A model generated the notes under the pieces. The model did not search any database and was not told the origin of the DNA. It saw nothing but the letters and a program-made list of their open reading frames with translations. Positions 49,331-58,329 of a stretch of 64,000 nucleotides of DNA are shown here, piece after piece; position 1 is the first letter of the stretch; each line of letters begins with the position of its first letter. Source of the DNA: Caballeronia sp. GAFFF1 (lineage in GTDB: Bacteria > Pseudomonadota > Gammaproteobacteria > Burkholderiales > Burkholderiaceae); contig NZ_JALQEM010000032.1 in the NCBI RefSeq assembly GCF_023630705.1, positions 214,768-278,767 of the forward strand. Reading direction: 5' to 3'. Position numbers and translations under genes: made by a program.

Positions 49331-49942
49331 ATGTCGATTCGCATGAAACTCGGCGTCAGCATTGCGGCGCTCGCATTCACGGCTGGCGCGTTCGCGCAGA
49401 CGCCCGCCGCCAAGCCCACGCGTATTCGCGGCGATATCGTCGCGCTGTCGGGCGACACGCTCACGGTGCATCGCCGCAGCGGCGATACGGTCAAAATCAC
49501 GGTCAAAGCCGACACGCCGGTGACGGCGCTCAGGAACATCAAGCTGCAGGACATCAAGCCGGGCGAGTTCGTCGGCACGGCGGCGACGACGGGCACCGAC
49601 GGCAAGCTCACGGCGACCGAAGTGCTGGTGTTCCCGGAAGCGGCGCGCGGCACGGGCGAGGGACATTACGCGTGGGACCTGGGCCCGCAGAGCTCGATGA
49701 CGAACGCGAACGTCGATCAGGTCGTTCAGGGCACGAGCGGACGTGATCTGAAGCTGTCGTATAAGGGCGGTTCCAGTTCGATCACGGTGCCGGAGAATGT
49801 GCCGGTGGTGACGTTCGCGCCTGCCACGCACGATGATTTGAAGCCGGGGAAGAAGGTGTTCGTCGTGGCGAGCCCGGCCGGTGGGGATTTTGCGGCACAG
49901 CGGATCGTGGTGGAGAAGGAGGGGGTTGTGCCGCCGATGTGA
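49331..49942 (+). CDS. Exported DUF5666-like protein
   Basis: A 203-residue protein with a signal peptide (cleavage after FAQ, near residue 23). A beta-rich body (RIRGDIVALSGDTLTVHRRSGDTVKITVKADTPV; DIKPGEFVGTAA; LKPGKKVFVVASPAGGDFAAQRIVVE) matches the OB-like DUF5666 pattern. It starts 50 bp after the molybdoenzyme with AGGAG 6 nt before ATG, so it is probably the third gene of that operon and may be a periplasmic accessory. Function unknown. Confidence 0.78.
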   Translation: MSIRMKLGVSIAALAFTAGAFAQTPAAKPTRIRGDIVALSGDTLTVHRRSGDTVKITVKADTPVTALRNIKLQDIKPGEFVGTAATTGTDGKLTATEVLVFPEAARGTGEGHYAWDLGPQSSMTNANVDQVVQGTSGRDLKLSYKGGSSSITVPENVPVVTFAPATHDDLKPGKKVFVVASPAGGDFAAQRIVVEKEGVVPPM

Positions 49943-50167
49943 GGTTGTAGGTTGCAGTGAAGGTGAGCGGCCCGCAGGAGATTCGCGAAGTCCTTGCGGG
50001 CGCGCGTGGCTCGCGACCAACTATCGACGTGTCCGTGGAGGGCGTAGTGAAAGGACTGCACGGAACACTTCACTACGTGCGCCTATTTGAGTTGACGCAG
50101 GTGCCGAGTCACAAAGCGTCCTCGTTCGTCGTCAGCGAACGCTCGAGTCGTTGCGCACGAGTCGAAC

Positions 50168-50629
50168 TTACCATCGAAAGAAATTCCAGCCGTCGTCCTT
50201 CTCTGTGATGCAGCTTCCAGGCGTCAGCGGGGCGTTTTGGATTCCCACGCCGACATATTGGGGCGTGCGAGATTGCACGTCCATGGTGATCTCCACAACT
50301 CCGTTCGCGCCAACGTCCCTGAACACGTTCGATAGCACGTACCTTCCATCGGGCAGGATGGAGGAGTCGCTGCCGACGGAGTCGAGCTTCGAGTAGAACT
50401 TCGCGTGACCGGTCATGTGCGTGTGACAATGCGCCGAGTCTAGCGTCATGTCGTATGACACGGTCTTGTTGCCTTCACGCCACCCTGCGCCTTTCGCAAT
50501 TTTGATCTGTGCATTGTACGGGACTTCGCCTTTTGAGGTTAATACGTAGAACTTTTCGCCCGCCTGTGCGGCCGTTATGAAAAGGGCCGGGACGGCTATG
50601 CCCAGATAACGAATTACTGATTTTTTCAT
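50168..50629 (-). CDS. Small exported putative immunity protein (module 2)
   Basis: A 153-residue protein with a clear signal peptide (cleavage after AQA23). The mature part has two cysteines that may pair (SAHCHTHMTGH and GSCITEKDD) and ends DDGWNFFRW. I recognise no family. It lies 21 bp after a peptidoglycan-hydrolase effector gene in the same direction, the position expected for a periplasmic immunity protein, which is how I interpret it. The 225 bp between it and the DUF5666-like gene hold no convincing gene. Confidence 0.6.
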   Translation of the reverse strand: MKKSVIRYLGIAVPALFITAAQAGEKFYVLTSKGEVPYNAQIKIAKGAGWREGNKTVSYDMTLDSAHCHTHMTGHAKFYSKLDSVGSDSSILPDGRYVLSNVFRDVGANGVVEITMDVQSRTPQYVGVGIQNAPLTPGSCITEKDDGWNFFRW

Positions 50630-50650
50630 AGCAAATTTGCTTCGTCGATC

Positions 50651-52405
50651 CTAATGTGTCGATGCATAAGTCATCGTCGAGCCGTCTACACCGACGATGT
50701 GTAGATCATAGTCTTCGTCCTTTTCGACATAGTCTTTCGGGAATCGATAGTCAGTCACCCAGGAGAGTGGCAACGCGCTCTTCGTTACTCCGTGGTTGCG
50801 ACCTTGATTGCCTCCGAGCGTCGCTAAGCGCTTGTCCTTGGTTCGACCGTTTACGAAAGTGACGTGGTGACCCGTGCCGATCTTTACAACGGCGACTGCG
50901 CCATAGGCGGGTTGATTGTTTCGCGTCGGCCGTCCCCACGAGGCTAGGGACGCCGCCGATGCGCTGTTGTTTCCTTCAACGCCGGCCTGCGTCAGACACC
51001 AGTTGACGAACGCGGCGCAGTAGGCCAGCTTGTCGTTACGTTGCTTTCCTAGCGAGGTCGCACTGAAATACTCTTCGATGTGTTCGTCCGGCTGTTTGCC
51101 CCCGCGACGCCTAACACCCGCTTGGAACTCCTTCTCTGCTACGGCCATCCACGGAGCATGTTGTGAAGAGAAAACTTCGGTCAATGGGTGATCTTGCGTT
51201 GCCGTGGTGTTGATGACATGGACCTCGCTGTGTGGGTGCAACTGTGGACCGACCGGTTGGTCCTGCTCGCTGTTGCGCGAAGAGCTTGGATTGCTGTGTT
51301 CACTACTTCCGGGCGTGGTCCGGGCATCGTGCGGGCGAGAGGATGCCTGGCTTCGTCCCGACTGCAGCGGCACTTTGATGACCTGGCCGGGAAAAAGGCG
51401 GTACGGCGAAGCGATACCATTTAGATGCGCAATGAGCGCGTAATGTGTCCCAATCGAGCGAGCGATCTTGCTGAGCGTGTCGCCCTTGCGGACTTTGTAC
51501 TCCGTGTACTGCATCTTCGGCGTGGAGGCCGCAGCCGATTCCGTCGTCTTGCTAGGAGAAGTTGGTTGCTCCGTGCGCGCGGGCTCAATTTCGCTCGCTA
51601 CATGGCGATGCGGCTCCGTCTGTGCATTAACGACGATCGTGGGAGCCGTGATGGTGAGCAGGACCGGTGGCGACGTTGGAACGAGATTCTCTGCGACCTT
51701 CGTCCACTTGCGGTCATGGTCAGACCAAACCGAGATCGCAACGGTGCCGCCGGGGAGCGCGGCTTGAACTTGCGCGCGGCCGTCCGCATCCGTGGTGGTC
51801 GTCAGAGTTTTCGTGCCTTGCGATGCTTTGATTCTCGTACTGGCTAATGGGGTCTTAGCCGCGTCGAGGAGTTGAACATTTATCGTAGGTAGGCAGCCTT
51901 TGCAGCCTTCTTTTTTGGCTTCTGCGACCGCCTTCTGCATGGTGCGGCCTTGAAAAACATCGACGATGTGTGCCGCGTACGCTGGGTCTGTCGCATACTT
52001 GGCCTTTTGCAGAGCATCGGCTTCTTTAGCGAGATCGCCGCGCACGTCGTCGTCAAACAGGCCAGCAGTCTTGTAGCGCGGTTGCGACGCCAGGAAGCTC
52101 TGTCGGTCGCGCAGGCTTTCCAATATCGATGGATAGACTCGGAAAGGTGCGTTGACCCACTCCGTCGCCCCGCCTGGTGTCACTTCCCATACTCTGTGGA
52201 CGGTCGATTCTCCCGTCCAACTGGCATCGGCCTTGATATTGAAAACGTTATTGGTTCCGGGCAGAATCTTTTCTCCCCACCCCGTTTCCTGCGCAGCTTG
52301 TGCGAGAATCAATTCCCACGAACAGCCCTGTTCTGCCGAGACTTGTCGAGCGGGGCAGTAAAGGCTTTTTATGAAATTGATCTTGTCTTCTTGGCTGTAA
52401 CTCAT
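50651..52405 (-). CDS. Type VI effector candidate: glucosaminidase, LysM and TIGR02594-type amidase
   Basis: A 584-residue multidomain hydrolase with no signal peptide. Residues about 1-165 are a FlgJ/mannosyl-glycoprotein glucosaminidase domain with E40 in AQAAQETGWGEK and NNVFNIKADASW. Residues about 185-260 look like a small beta-sandwich (ATPLAS-like segment with TTTDADGRAQVQAALPGG). A LysM domain (YKVRKGDTLSKIARSIGTHYALIAHLNG) binds peptidoglycan. After a low-complexity linker, the C-terminal NlpC/P60-like TIGR02594 domain has PWMAVAEKEFQAG, the nucleophile C463 in AYCAAFVNW and H513/H514 in GTGHHVTFV. It would cut both glycan and peptide bonds. Signal absence and vgrG linkage suggest delivery by the type VI machine. 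Confidence 0.82.
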   Translation of the reverse strand: MSYSQEDKINFIKSLYCPARQVSAEQGCSWELILAQAAQETGWGEKILPGTNNVFNIKADASWTGESTVHRVWEVTPGGATEWVNAPFRVYPSILESLRDRQSFLASQPRYKTAGLFDDDVRGDLAKEADALQKAKYATDPAYAAHIVDVFQGRTMQKAVAEAKKEGCKGCLPTINVQLLDAAKTPLASTRIKASQGTKTLTTTTDADGRAQVQAALPGGTVAISVWSDHDRKWTKVAENLVPTSPPVLLTITAPTIVVNAQTEPHRHVASEIEPARTEQPTSPSKTTESAAASTPKMQYTEYKVRKGDTLSKIARSIGTHYALIAHLNGIASPYRLFPGQVIKVPLQSGRSQASSRPHDARTTPGSSEHSNPSSSRNSEQDQPVGPQLHPHSEVHVINTTATQDHPLTEVFSSQHAPWMAVAEKEFQAGVRRRGGKQPDEHIEEYFSATSLGKQRNDKLAYCAAFVNWCLTQAGVEGNNSASAASLASWGRPTRNNQPAYGAVAVVKIGTGHHVTFVNGRTKDKRLATLGGNQGRNHGVTKSALPLSWVTDYRFPKDYVEKDEDYDLHIVGVDGSTMTYASTH

Positions 52406-52415
52406 TTCTTAACAC

Positions 52416-53549
52416 TCAAAAGCCGTCGTGCATTAGCGACAACATTCCATCTTTTTGTTTCATTACCGCTGCCCAGCCGCTGTCGGTGAACCGCGCTACC
52501 ACTATGTAACCTGGAAGTTCTCTGACTAACTTGGTGGTCCTATGCTTGACGTCTATCAAAAAAAGTTGGCCTGTCGCCTCTTGATTGCACGCAGCGCCAA
52601 GTAGGTACAACGTATCGCCGCTACCGCCGATGGCTTTTATCTCGCAGAGGGGGTTAGCTGTAGAGAACGTTTGAGCAACTTCTCCCTTGGCATTGACGAC
52701 TGCCACTGTCATGTCATTCGGAGTGAGACCTACGTATAAATCCCTTCCGTCGCTCGCAAGTAACGATTTCTCGGACCTTGTCTTGGGTGGAGAGACGTAT
52801 GTTGACCACGAATAGCGACCGGTCCGCAGGTCAACGTCAGAAAACGCGAACGCCTGTCGTCCGGCTGCGTTCGCTACCGTGTCCGGCAGGAACTCACCAG
52901 CAATGCGGAGGCTTCCTTGTCGGAGACTGGCCTCCGAATTGGGTGCGAAAGCGCCATGCGGTATCGTCACGCTGTGCGTGAGCTTCAACGTTGCGTCGAA
53001 CTGCTGGACGTACATACTGAAGCGTCCTTGACTGTCGAGCGCGCTATTGGCGCCGCCGATGACAGATATAGCCGCAGGCGACGCATCTAGCGCAGTCGCC
53101 CATTCATCGAAGCCAGCAGAAACTAGTGTCGAAATGCCTAGTTCACCTTTCGGTGATAGCTGGTTGATGAATACCTTCGTTTGATTCAAGGTCGACTCGG
53201 AATGCGTGTAGGCTTGCGTCAGCACGTAATATGAGTGACCGTCGGTCGCGCAGCGAACAGCGGAATTACCGATGTAATGATCTGGCGGGGGGAGACGTTG
53301 CGCCCAGGCAATCTGCTTAGGAACCACATCGACCAATGTGGCCCAGGCGGTGCGCGACTCGCCGTCGTCGCTTGTCAAATCCCCAGTAATACAGAAGTGG
53401 TCGTTTCCAACGGGATCAATGGAGACGGCGGTAAAACCTGTCGGCGCTCTCAAGTCGATTTGCACTGGCGCAGCCGCGGTCGGAAACGAGGCTATCGTAA
53501 GCAGTGCGGCCGTGACGGCGGCACCGAGTTTTGGCCATGTAGATGACAT
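52416..53549 (-). CDS. Exported propeller-like protein of unknown function (module 2)
   Basis: A 377-residue protein with a signal peptide ending near PTAAA (residue 27). The body has repeated short strand pairs of the kind seen in beta-propellers (NSAVRCATDGHSYYVLTQ; AAISVIGGANSALDSQG; DGRDLYVGLTPNDMTVAVVN; SGDTLYLLGAACNQ). I recognise no family. It lies between vgrG and the effector, 82 bp after vgrG. It could be an immunity protein for the VgrG C-terminal extension, or an accessory. The start at 53549 is the ATG that gives the signal peptide; the frame is open far upstream, antisense-free only from here. Confidence 0.7.
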   Translation of the reverse strand: MSSTWPKLGAAVTAALLTIASFPTAAAPVQIDLRAPTGFTAVSIDPVGNDHFCITGDLTSDDGESRTAWATLVDVVPKQIAWAQRLPPPDHYIGNSAVRCATDGHSYYVLTQAYTHSESTLNQTKVFINQLSPKGELGISTLVSAGFDEWATALDASPAAISVIGGANSALDSQGRFSMYVQQFDATLKLTHSVTIPHGAFAPNSEASLRQGSLRIAGEFLPDTVANAAGRQAFAFSDVDLRTGRYSWSTYVSPPKTRSEKSLLASDGRDLYVGLTPNDMTVAVVNAKGEVAQTFSTANPLCEIKAIGGSGDTLYLLGAACNQEATGQLFLIDVKHRTTKLVRELPGYIVVARFTDSGWAAVMKQKDGMLSLMHDGF

Positions 53550-53631
53550 CTGAAGTTGATTTCCTTGTCTCGGCGGGGACGCAAGTCTGTGGATGGCGGA
53601 CGTACCGGGAGCCGAACGTTTTTTTAATACG

Positions 53632-56439
53632 TCAGAAGCACTCATCGTGGTCGTCGTAATCGAAGACGGCGGCTTCTGGGTGATCCGTGCGGTTCTCTTC
53701 GAAGATGAACGGCTCACTGAACTTAAGGACGCTCCACTTCCCATTGGCAACATCCAGAACCGACTTGATCTTAGTCGGAGAGTCGGTGAATATCCGGAGC
53801 GTTGAGCCTTGTTTGTCGAGATTCCCGACACCAAGGTTTTCGCCAGCCTCGTTCTGAAAGTAGTATTTGACGAGCTTGTCGTTATACGGACCGAGGGTTG
53901 TCTCGTCGACGCGTATCTGCTGGCTGTATTGCCGTTCAGACTGGCTTTCAAAAAATGTCTGCGTCTGCTGGTCGGCGCCGTCGGCCGCTTCTTTGCTCCA
54001 GACTGCCGCCTTCTCGAGAATTGCACCCGGCGAGCCATTGACGATTCCGGTTCCATTGATGCGGATGTACGAGCCCCCCGCACCAATCCAGACTTCCTCA
54101 GACGCAGTGATCACGACCTTTCCGTTGACGCTGGTCACCGCCACGTCCTTGAGGGCAGTCAGTGCGATCTGGTCACGTTGAGACTGGATTTCGACGTTGC
54201 CCTTGGCGGCTACAAGCCGTATTCCCAATTGTTGCGCGAACATTGAGATAGCTCCGCGGATCGATGCGAAAAACGATCGGCCGGAAGACAGACTCACGTC
54301 TCGGCCAGCCGTCACCGCATGATCTTGCTGACTGGCAATGTGTGTGCTTTCAGTCGCCGTTGTCGCGATGCCCGCGCTGCTTGCCAATACGAAATCGGGT
54401 CGCGCCAATTCAGGCAGCCGTCCAGGCAGATCCGCCGCGGCGCCACAGATAGCACTGACTTGCGTTCCTATCGCGGACGCAATGTCGTCAAGATGTCCAA
54501 GCTGTTGGTGTGCTTTGTGCCGAACTCCAAGCTCATGCAGCGTTTGGTGTTGCGCGCTCGCTTCCGTCAGTCGCAGGACGGGTTCCTCCATGGCCTTGGC
54601 GGGAGCACTTGCGCCGTTGCGCGACTCCGTGGTGACCAACAGCCCTTTGTTCGCCCGCACTACGCCGTGTGCTTCTGTGGCAAGCTCGAACCCTTCGCCT
54701 CGCGCTTCTTTGCGACCCGCGTGACCGTCGATACGCGTGTTGTAACCCAATACGAGGCGTGACTGTGCGTGGTCGCTCGCCACCTGCACTTGCAGCTTAC
54801 CCGGCGTGTCGTCCGTCACGATGCTGTTAGCGGAGGCGCCGTTTAGCTCCTGACTCCGCCAGCCCGAGAGCGCATCGTTCTTAGGTAAAGCCCATGGAAG
54901 CTGGTGAAATTCGGTAGTGTGCTCGCATGACACGTACGGGCGATCGGGATCGCTGTCGTGATACCCCACGGAGACCATGTGGCCGACCCGCGGCACCCAG
55001 ACCGCTCCGTGGTTTTGACCTTGCCACGGCGAAGCGACCTGCAGCCAGCAACTCGCGGCTTGATCTTTCTCGCGACGACGGTCCCAGACGAAATGTACCT
55101 TCACTCTGCCAAACGCATCGGTCCAGATCGGCTCATCGCCATATCCGGTCACCATTGCTGTCTCCGAGAAGGCGCGGGGCTTTTTTGCCGTCTGTGGTGT
55201 GCGGTAGAAGACGTTCGCCGGTTGTGCTGTGAACGACGTTTCACATGTGTACTGCTGCACGGCTACGCTGTTTTGCGTGACCGTGTCGTTATTGACAATC
55301 TCCATCTCGGTAGAAATCACGAGATACTCTCCGTCGCCGGGTTTGAGCGGATAGTCTCTGAGATGAAAGGTGTGACCTGTCATCAAGCCTCGGAGATTGC
55401 CCTTGCCCTTTGCACGTAAGCTCTGGCAACGATTGGCATCGACTTTGATCCTCGCGAGGTGTTCGGCCTCGCACTTGTAGTCGTTCGGCTCGCCGTAAAT
55501 CCCCATCGCGTCGGCGAGCGGTTGCGAGTAATCGCCCCAGCCGTAGTGCTCCGCGTTATCGAAGACTCGCTCGCTATGATCAGATTGCTGCGCAGTCAGC
55601 TTCGCGAGCGATCGGGTGTAGTCGTAATCCACCAGCGATACCCTGCCGGTCGTGAGTTGGCGAGCCACGCGGAACTCATGTATGTGTTCCTCGTCAATGC
55701 GTTGCGCGTTTCGGTCAAGATATCGCACCGTCTCATATGCGGGGCCGTGCTTTCTGAATGCTGCGGGTGAGTCGCAGAGAACTAGCGTGATGCCATCGAA
55801 GAAGTAAGTGATGCCCCATTCTTGCCAAAGTCTGTCGAGCAGGGCGAAGTCGCTTTCCCAATACTGGCGCTGATAATCGCGCTTCGGGTAGGCTCCGCCA
55901 CCGCCGGGACCGGCCAAGCGAAGTTCATATGGAAAAGGATAGGCGTCGAGGACGTCCTGCGTGATCTGTACGATGTCCTGTCCAAGCCAGATACGGCTAT
56001 CCTGATTGAGCGTCGATATAAACAGCCACGGCCTGACCTTCAGACTGTAGCGGGCACGTCGTTCGTTGCTGCCGACACATTCCGCGGCCGTGACGAGTCC
56101 CGTTATTCTTCGCACATCGGCGCCAATGTTGCGGCAGTCTTCATTGCCGGCTTGGCCTTGTACCCACGTGCCGTTGCCCTCGACTGCAATTGAAAGCGTG
56201 ACTTCTTTGCCAATCAAGGAATCTAGGTCGACGAGCGCGTGAACATCCGACGCGAGTAAACGCGGATCATCGATTGTGACAAGATCCACGTCATATTCGT
56301 ACAAGCGACCGAGTTCTTCGCTTCCCCTCACGCGAGCAACGGCGAAAAGCGGCTTCCCCGCGAAGCGTGGCAGCGATGCGCCCGACAAATCGAGGGTTCG
56401 CGGCTGAGTGAACCACGACGTCTGAATATTTGTTTCCAT
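53632..56439 (-). CDS. vgrG: VgrG with a C-terminal extension (module 2)
   Basis: A 935-residue spike protein clearly paralogous to the module 1 copy: SWFTQPRTLDLSGASLP, KEVTLSIAVEGNGTWVQGQ, PKRDYQRQYWESDFALLDRL, DAFGRVKVHFVWDR and a DUF2345 region ending WIGAGGSYIRINGTGIVNGSPG. The core ends near residue 814. Residues 815-935 are an additional segment without a known family (VKYYFQNEAGENLGVGNLDK, IFTDSPTKIKSVLDVANGKW) ending in a very acidic tail, FDYDDHDECF. This may be an evolved-VgrG effector domain or a docking site for a separate effector. It starts 9 bp after tssF. Confidence 0.93.
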   Translation of the reverse strand: METNIQTSWFTQPRTLDLSGASLPRFAGKPLFAVARVRGSEELGRLYEYDVDLVTIDDPRLLASDVHALVDLDSLIGKEVTLSIAVEGNGTWVQGQAGNEDCRNIGADVRRITGLVTAAECVGSNERRARYSLKVRPWLFISTLNQDSRIWLGQDIVQITQDVLDAYPFPYELRLAGPGGGGAYPKRDYQRQYWESDFALLDRLWQEWGITYFFDGITLVLCDSPAAFRKHGPAYETVRYLDRNAQRIDEEHIHEFRVARQLTTGRVSLVDYDYTRSLAKLTAQQSDHSERVFDNAEHYGWGDYSQPLADAMGIYGEPNDYKCEAEHLARIKVDANRCQSLRAKGKGNLRGLMTGHTFHLRDYPLKPGDGEYLVISTEMEIVNNDTVTQNSVAVQQYTCETSFTAQPANVFYRTPQTAKKPRAFSETAMVTGYGDEPIWTDAFGRVKVHFVWDRRREKDQAASCWLQVASPWQGQNHGAVWVPRVGHMVSVGYHDSDPDRPYVSCEHTTEFHQLPWALPKNDALSGWRSQELNGASANSIVTDDTPGKLQVQVASDHAQSRLVLGYNTRIDGHAGRKEARGEGFELATEAHGVVRANKGLLVTTESRNGASAPAKAMEEPVLRLTEASAQHQTLHELGVRHKAHQQLGHLDDIASAIGTQVSAICGAAADLPGRLPELARPDFVLASSAGIATTATESTHIASQQDHAVTAGRDVSLSSGRSFFASIRGAISMFAQQLGIRLVAAKGNVEIQSQRDQIALTALKDVAVTSVNGKVVITASEEVWIGAGGSYIRINGTGIVNGSPGAILEKAAVWSKEAADGADQQTQTFFESQSERQYSQQIRVDETTLGPYNDKLVKYYFQNEAGENLGVGNLDKQGSTLRIFTDSPTKIKSVLDVANGKWSVLKFSEPFIFEENRTDHPEAAVFDYDDHDECF

Positions 56440-56448
56440 AGAAGTAAA

Positions 56449-58329
56449 TCAGAAGGCCGCGCGGCAACCTCGGCGTGGCGGCCATTGAGCGATGTCGCCG
56501 CGCTGCTTTGAACGGAGCACAGTTGTTGTGAACGAACTGTCCGAGATATGGCGAGCAAGATAACGCTCGAGCACTAGCCCTAACGTATAGGGGCTGCCGT
56601 TGAAGGCGGTCTCGTCGATCGTTAATTTGCATTCGATACCCCTTCCATACGGCTGATCGAAGCTCCGAGGCAAGCGACGATTAACTGGCTTCGCAGAGGC
56701 GCCGATCAGGGCTTCGATCTGGTGTAGATAAGCCGCGTCGTACGCGGTCGCGTAGAGGCGAAGAAGTCGCCGCAGCCCTTCGCCGGGCAGCGTGTCAGGA
56801 GTTGGCTCGAATATCAGATAATCCAGGTGAAGCTGGCTATACAGCTGCCACGCACGTTCCCCCAATCCTAGGGGTGGTGTTGAGTTTGTCGGTCGGCGCA
56901 AAAGACCGATGCTCCGAACGGGTAATGAATCGTCGACATCGAGATCACTCAGTCCGGTGACAGATAACAGGGACGGCAAATCGCGGTTGGTCAGCAGCGC
57001 GTCTACTTTTAAATAGCGCATGCCTTCGGCATCCGGACGTCCTTCGCCATCGACGAGCGAAATGTAAGTACGCGTCTCGGTAAATTGGCGATGGGTACCG
57101 TAAGGACGCAGCTGAAGCTGCGGTCGGTTCACCTGGCGGCGCAGCGTGAAATAGCGGTGCGCCTGAGCGGTGTCTTCGAAGTATCTGTCGTGCAACGGGT
57201 AGAAGGTGACGCCTTCGGATGTATGCGCTATCTGCCCTTTTGCAAGGCTTACAGAATGCACTTCGAAGTCGTTGGGGTTGGACGGAACCGGTACGAGAAG
57301 ATGCTCGGCTTTCTTCGGGTCGATGCTGAGGCGTCCGCTGCTACGCGGAAAGAGATTGATAACAGGTGAGCAAAGCAAAGCAAAGTTAGTCGCGTCGACT
57401 AAGTTAGCAAGATTTCCAACAGGACGACTCAACAACAGAACGACCTCGGCGTGCTTTCCATGTATACCAGCGAACGCGCGCTTCAAGCCCGTGATGGTGA
57501 AAAACCAGAATCGTTGGGGAAAACAGAAATACTCCTGCACGAGGTTGTGCCCATGAAGCTTATGCGGGACGGCGGGCAGAAGGCTGTTTTCCGGTTCAAG
57601 CGCCTCGTGGACGACCGCATCGCGGGTAACCGGGTGCAACCGGTCGGACGCAAATTGCCCTGGCGCGCCAATAACGCTTGCTATGCTCGCAGCGTGAATT
57701 AGTTCGAATAGGTGTGAGGCGACCGTCTCGTCGCCGGAAAGGTAGATGGGAAGTCGGTCGACACCGTCCAATTCGTTGCAGCAAGCATCGCCGATGATGC
57801 GCAGCGTTAATCGCAGCGCGCCTTGCACCTGCGCCCCTGCGGGCACGAATCGGTCTAACGCCGGAATATCCGGCGGAATACCGGTTAGTCGTGCTTCACT
57901 GACTTCGAGCGGATAGAGGGTGACATCCTGACTGGTTGTAAACTCACACGCCGTTTGCTCATTGTTCGGAATGCGAGATTTCAATACGCTGCCGCGCGGT
58001 AGAGTAACCCCCCGGCGAAGTGTGCCTGTCTTCTCGCCCGGAACGAGACGGGCGATGGACATAGACGGTGTTGGCGTTATGTAGTTCGGGTATGTCGTTT
58101 GCAGCAGCGCTTGCGTGAGAAGGCCGAATTCATCGGCAAGACGCATGTCGGCACGCGCGGTCACAAACGACGACGACTGAATCAACCGATCGACATAGGT
58201 GTCGTTGATATCGCCGACTTGTATTCCCATGCGCTGGGAGACCTTCTTATGAGTTTCGGCGAACTCGAGCATGAGTTCCCTGTGGCGATGTAGTTCGCGA
58301 TTGTAGTGGTCAAGCAGACGCGGGTCCAT
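56449..58329 (-). CDS. tssF: Type VI baseplate subunit TssF (module 2)
   Basis: A 626-residue TssF paralogue of the module 1 gene, sharing MDPRLLDHYNRELHRHRELMLEFAETHKKVSQRMG, TTYPNYITPTPSMSIARL, LPIYLSGDETVASHLFELIHAASIASVI and FDQPYGRGIECKLTIDE. It should occupy the baseplate wedge under VgrG. The gene is visibly less G/C-biased in third positions than the module 1 copy. No other core subunit is adjacent. Confidence 0.92.
   Translation of the reverse strand: MDPRLLDHYNRELHRHRELMLEFAETHKKVSQRMGIQVGDINDTYVDRLIQSSSFVTARADMRLADEFGLLTQALLQTTYPNYITPTPSMSIARLVPGEKTGTLRRGVTLPRGSVLKSRIPNNEQTACEFTTSQDVTLYPLEVSEARLTGIPPDIPALDRFVPAGAQVQGALRLTLRIIGDACCNELDGVDRLPIYLSGDETVASHLFELIHAASIASVIGAPGQFASDRLHPVTRDAVVHEALEPENSLLPAVPHKLHGHNLVQEYFCFPQRFWFFTITGLKRAFAGIHGKHAEVVLLLSRPVGNLANLVDATNFALLCSPVINLFPRSSGRLSIDPKKAEHLLVPVPSNPNDFEVHSVSLAKGQIAHTSEGVTFYPLHDRYFEDTAQAHRYFTLRRQVNRPQLQLRPYGTHRQFTETRTYISLVDGEGRPDAEGMRYLKVDALLTNRDLPSLLSVTGLSDLDVDDSLPVRSIGLLRRPTNSTPPLGLGERAWQLYSQLHLDYLIFEPTPDTLPGEGLRRLLRLYATAYDAAYLHQIEALIGASAKPVNRRLPRSFDQPYGRGIECKLTIDETAFNGSPYTLGLVLERYLARHISDSSFTTTVLRSKQRGDIAQWPPRRGCRAAF

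Noticed and set aside
49957..50208. An 83-codon plus-strand open frame after the DUF5666-like gene
   Set aside because: It overlaps the end of the convergent immunity gene and looks like random sequence.
53620..53650. T-run after vgrG module 2 as a terminator
   Set aside because: The T-run at 53619-53625 reads as A on the transcribed strand and no stem precedes it.
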